The translations under genes were made by a program, and so were the position numbers. A DNA stretch of 64,000 nucleotides from Paracoccaceae bacterium (GTDB lineage: Bacteria > Pseudomonadota > Alphaproteobacteria > Rhodobacterales > Rhodobacteraceae), in NCBI GenBank assembly GCA_006226775.1, contig SBGD01000011.1, positions 1 through 64,000 of the forward strand, read 5' to 3'. Numbering within the stretch: position 1 is the stretch's first letter; each line of letters begins with the position of its first letter. Shown here in pieces: positions 63,801-64,000 of this stretch. The notes beneath the pieces are model-generated. The model was not told the DNA's origin and ran no database searches. It saw only the letters and a list, made by a program, of their open reading frames with translations.

Positions 63801-64000
63801 GCGCCGCCCCGCAGGCGGCGTGCCGATCCGTGGCGCAAAGGTGCGCCGCTATGGCCCGGGTTGGGTGTCATGGGCGGCATCCTAGGCCGGATCGGCGCAA
63901 AACTGAACTGAAATGCCCGCGCTATCCGATTTTCCGATACCCACTTGCGGGCTTTCGGCTTGGAAAATCCCGCCGTCCTGCGGATGGTTGGCGGCGACCG

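Noticed and set aside
1-64000. Insertion sequences, prophage or genomic island.
   Set aside because: No transposase, integrase, phage structural gene or toxin-antitoxin pair was found; the tRNA-Leu has no duplicated 3' end nearby and no integrase beside it.

Overview
The window is a 64 kb stretch of high-GC chromosome from an alphaproteobacterium, most likely a member of the Rhodobacterales (Rhodobacteraceae / Roseobacteraceae). The grounds are the gene orders: nuoG-H-I-J-K-L-M-N with small extra genes, followed by birA, coaX and RNase J; surE-pcm-nlpD; a solitary ctaD; and tatABC followed by a DUF815 ATPase. A CtrA-type site and lineage-style intergenic repeats agree. Everything looks like core chromosome. 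I see no transposase, integrase, phage gene, CRISPR array or rRNA, and no gene-free stretch longer than 300 bases. The species cannot be named from the sequence alone.

Layout. 1-13.2 kb (+): the 3' half of the complex I operon (nuoG is cut by the window edge), then birA, coaX, rnj and an OsmC-family gene. 13.3-19.4 kb (-): a DEAD-box helicase, a tandem pair of glycosyltransferases and prfC. 19.5-24.7 kb: a Rho_N-like small protein, a Hint-domain protein, an SDR-alkC pair, an orphan ABC ATPase and a WYL regulator. 24.9-27.4 kb (+): tatA-tatB-tatC and a P-loop ATPase. 27.6-40.3 kb (-): a thioredoxin-fold protein, surE-pcm-nlpD, an SDR, purF-cvpA-radA, a coiled-coil membrane protein, a PqiA-like protein, and alr with an Mla-type ABC transporter. 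40.4-42.7 kb (+): cobT-cobS-cobC. 42.8-49.98 kb (-): dnaB, pyrE, pyrC, an unknown conserved-looking protein, a ubiH-family hydroxylase, a small membrane protein and a HAD nucleotidase. 50.1-50.7 kb (+): a GntR regulator. 50.8-54.0 kb (-): a MshEN-glycosyltransferase and carA. 54.2-54.7 kb (+): yqeY. 54.9-60.9 kb (-): a glycosyltransferase, DUF2244, ctaD, two uncharacterised envelope proteins and lipB. Then tRNA-Leu(GAG) (+), an aldehyde dehydrogenase and a LysR regulator (-).

How the genes work together. Complex I and the aa3 oxidase subunit are the two ends of the aerobic respiratory chain; ctaD carries a perfect FNR-type box. purF and cvpA serve purine synthesis; carA, pyrC and pyrE serve pyrimidine synthesis. 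birA, coaX, lipB and cobTSC supply cofactors. surE-pcm-nlpD, alr, the Mla-type transporter and the Tat system serve the envelope. The glycosyltransferase at 50.8-52.8 kb joins an MshEN domain to a processive GT2 domain and lies behind a perfect CtrA site, which suggests a cell-cycle- or c-di-GMP-linked exopolysaccharide synthase.

The least explained content is repetitive. There is a family of paired ~20-bp palindromes (two loci, one of which encodes the last 14 residues of the MshEN glycosyltransferase). A 33-bp repeat supplies the birA start codon in one copy and the cobC stop codon in another. There are also a paired-hairpin element inside the nuo operon, a large GC-rich inverted repeat at 46.4-46.55 kb and a 24-bp tandem repeat at 54.7-54.8 kb.
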